64,000 nucleotides of DNA from an uncultured Flavobacteriaceae bacterium. Lineage in GTDB: Bacteria > Bacteroidota > Bacteroidia > Flavobacteriales > Flavobacteriaceae. This document shows positions 63,638 to 64,000 of this stretch, piece by piece; the first letter of the stretch is position 1, and the number at the start of each line of letters is the position of its first letter. The notes under the pieces are model-generated. The model ran no database searches, was not told where the DNA came from, and worked only from the letters and a program-made list of their open reading frames with translations. The translations under genes and the position numbers were made by a program. The stretch spans positions 1-64,000 of the forward strand of contig CAJWLL010000001.1 in assembly GCA_913043275.1 (NCBI GenBank), given 5' to 3'.

Positions 63638-63983
63638 TTATAAATTTTTTTGCAGCAGTCACCACTGCTTTACTGTTGCCAATAAAAATATTTTCATCAT
63701 AAATTAGAACAGGGCGCTTTAGAAAAGTATAATGTTCCAATAAAAGTGTTTTATATTCCTCCTCTGAAAGTTGTCTTTCTTTTAGGTTACGTTTTTTATA
63801 AATCTGCGCACGTTTACTGAACAACGCCTCATAACTCCCCGACAAGCTTTTCATTTTTTCCAACACTAAAGCAGTGATAGGCTCTACTTTAATATTGACA
63901 ATAGTAACAGATTGAGGAAGATTTAATTCGAATTGGATGCGCTTACATGTGTTACAACTGATTAAAGAATATAAGGCTCTCAT
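63627..63983 (-). CDS. ArsC/Spx-family thioredoxin-fold protein
   Basis: A 118-residue protein of the arsenate reductase-like/Spx family. The N-terminal LYSLISCNTCKRIQFEL holds a CxxC pair (C10, C13). RPVLIYDENIFIGNSK is the cis-Pro and C-terminal region. The middle FSKRAQIYKKRN carries basic residues. It is probably a disulfide- or glutathione-linked reductase rather than a true arsenate reductase, since no ars genes lie nearby. Confidence 0.82.
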   Translation of the reverse strand: MRALYSLISCNTCKRIQFELNLPQSVTIVNIKVEPITALVLEKMKSLSGSYEALFSKRAQIYKKRNLKERQLSEEEYKTLLLEHYTFLKRPVLIYDENIFIGNSKAVVTAAKKFINEN

Positions 63984-64000
63984 TACCTAAAATTAGTTGG

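Noticed and set aside
63627-63983. True arsenate reductase of an ars operon
   Set aside because: There is no arsB, acr3 or arsR nearby, and the CxxC pair fits the broader Spx/ArsC-like family better.
1-64000. CRISPR arrays, tRNA or rRNA genes, intact insertion sequences
   Set aside because: No regularly spaced repeats, no recognisable tRNA or rRNA sequence and no transposase gene were seen on reading the window.

Overview
The window looks like chromosomal DNA from a marine-type Flavobacteriaceae member (Bacteroidota). The evidence is low GC with very AT-rich spacers, recurrent TAnnTTTG -7 boxes, few Shine-Dalgarno-like sites, a TonB-dependent receptor, a sufA-BCDS-E-T-DUF2480 cluster, a lycopene cyclase, DUF3127, and DUF1080 next to a sugar isomerase and a Gfo/Idh dehydrogenase. 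No rRNA, tRNA, CRISPR array or intact insertion sequence was seen. Family assignments rest on motifs and remembered family features; no database search was possible.

Positions 1-9236 hold an extremely AT-rich, tightly overlapping surface-polysaccharide (O-antigen/capsule-like) operon. It contains glycosyltransferases, a polysaccharide deacetylase, a DegT-aminotransferase/FemAB-acyltransferase fusion, a three-enzyme route to a UDP-N-acetyl-L-6-deoxyhexosamine, and a WbuB-like transferase. Positions 9237-9932 are a gene-poor scar with reading-frame remnants on the minus strand. Less AT-rich rmlACDB genes for dTDP-L-rhamnose follow (9933-13231).

Positions 13315-31000 are mainly housekeeping. 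They include L21 with an unusual C-terminal extension, L27, S-adenosylhomocysteinase, a phosphopantetheinyl transferase, and a probable thiamine uptake group (thiamine-binding protein, PnuC-type permease, NadR-like kinase, TPP riboswitch, TonB receptor). They also include GreA, a HIT protein, an orphan histidine kinase, an SSB-tailed DUF3127 protein, the L13-S9-S2-EF-Ts block, DNA polymerase I, TadA and a cold-shock protein. Positions 31237-46487 carry AspRS, a TetR-controlled RND efflux operon, a prenyl synthase facing lycopene cyclase, a ZIP transporter, ThiL and two secreted propeller-type lipoproteins.

Positions 46587-52948 are the SUF iron-sulfur assembly operon. It is followed by a glycosyltransferase and by cupin, NadD, Gmk and YicC genes. 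Positions 56631-62654 form a putative glycoside-oxidation module: a DUF1080 lipoprotein, a TIM-barrel isomerase, a Gfo/Idh dehydrogenase, a GMC flavoprotein with a small Tat-type partner, and an azurin-like lipoprotein. The window ends with an EamA transporter and an ArsC/Spx-like protein. The most interesting candidates are the glycoside-oxidation module, the DegT-FemAB fusion, the SSB-tailed DUF3127 protein and the thiamine-associated PnuC/NadR pair.
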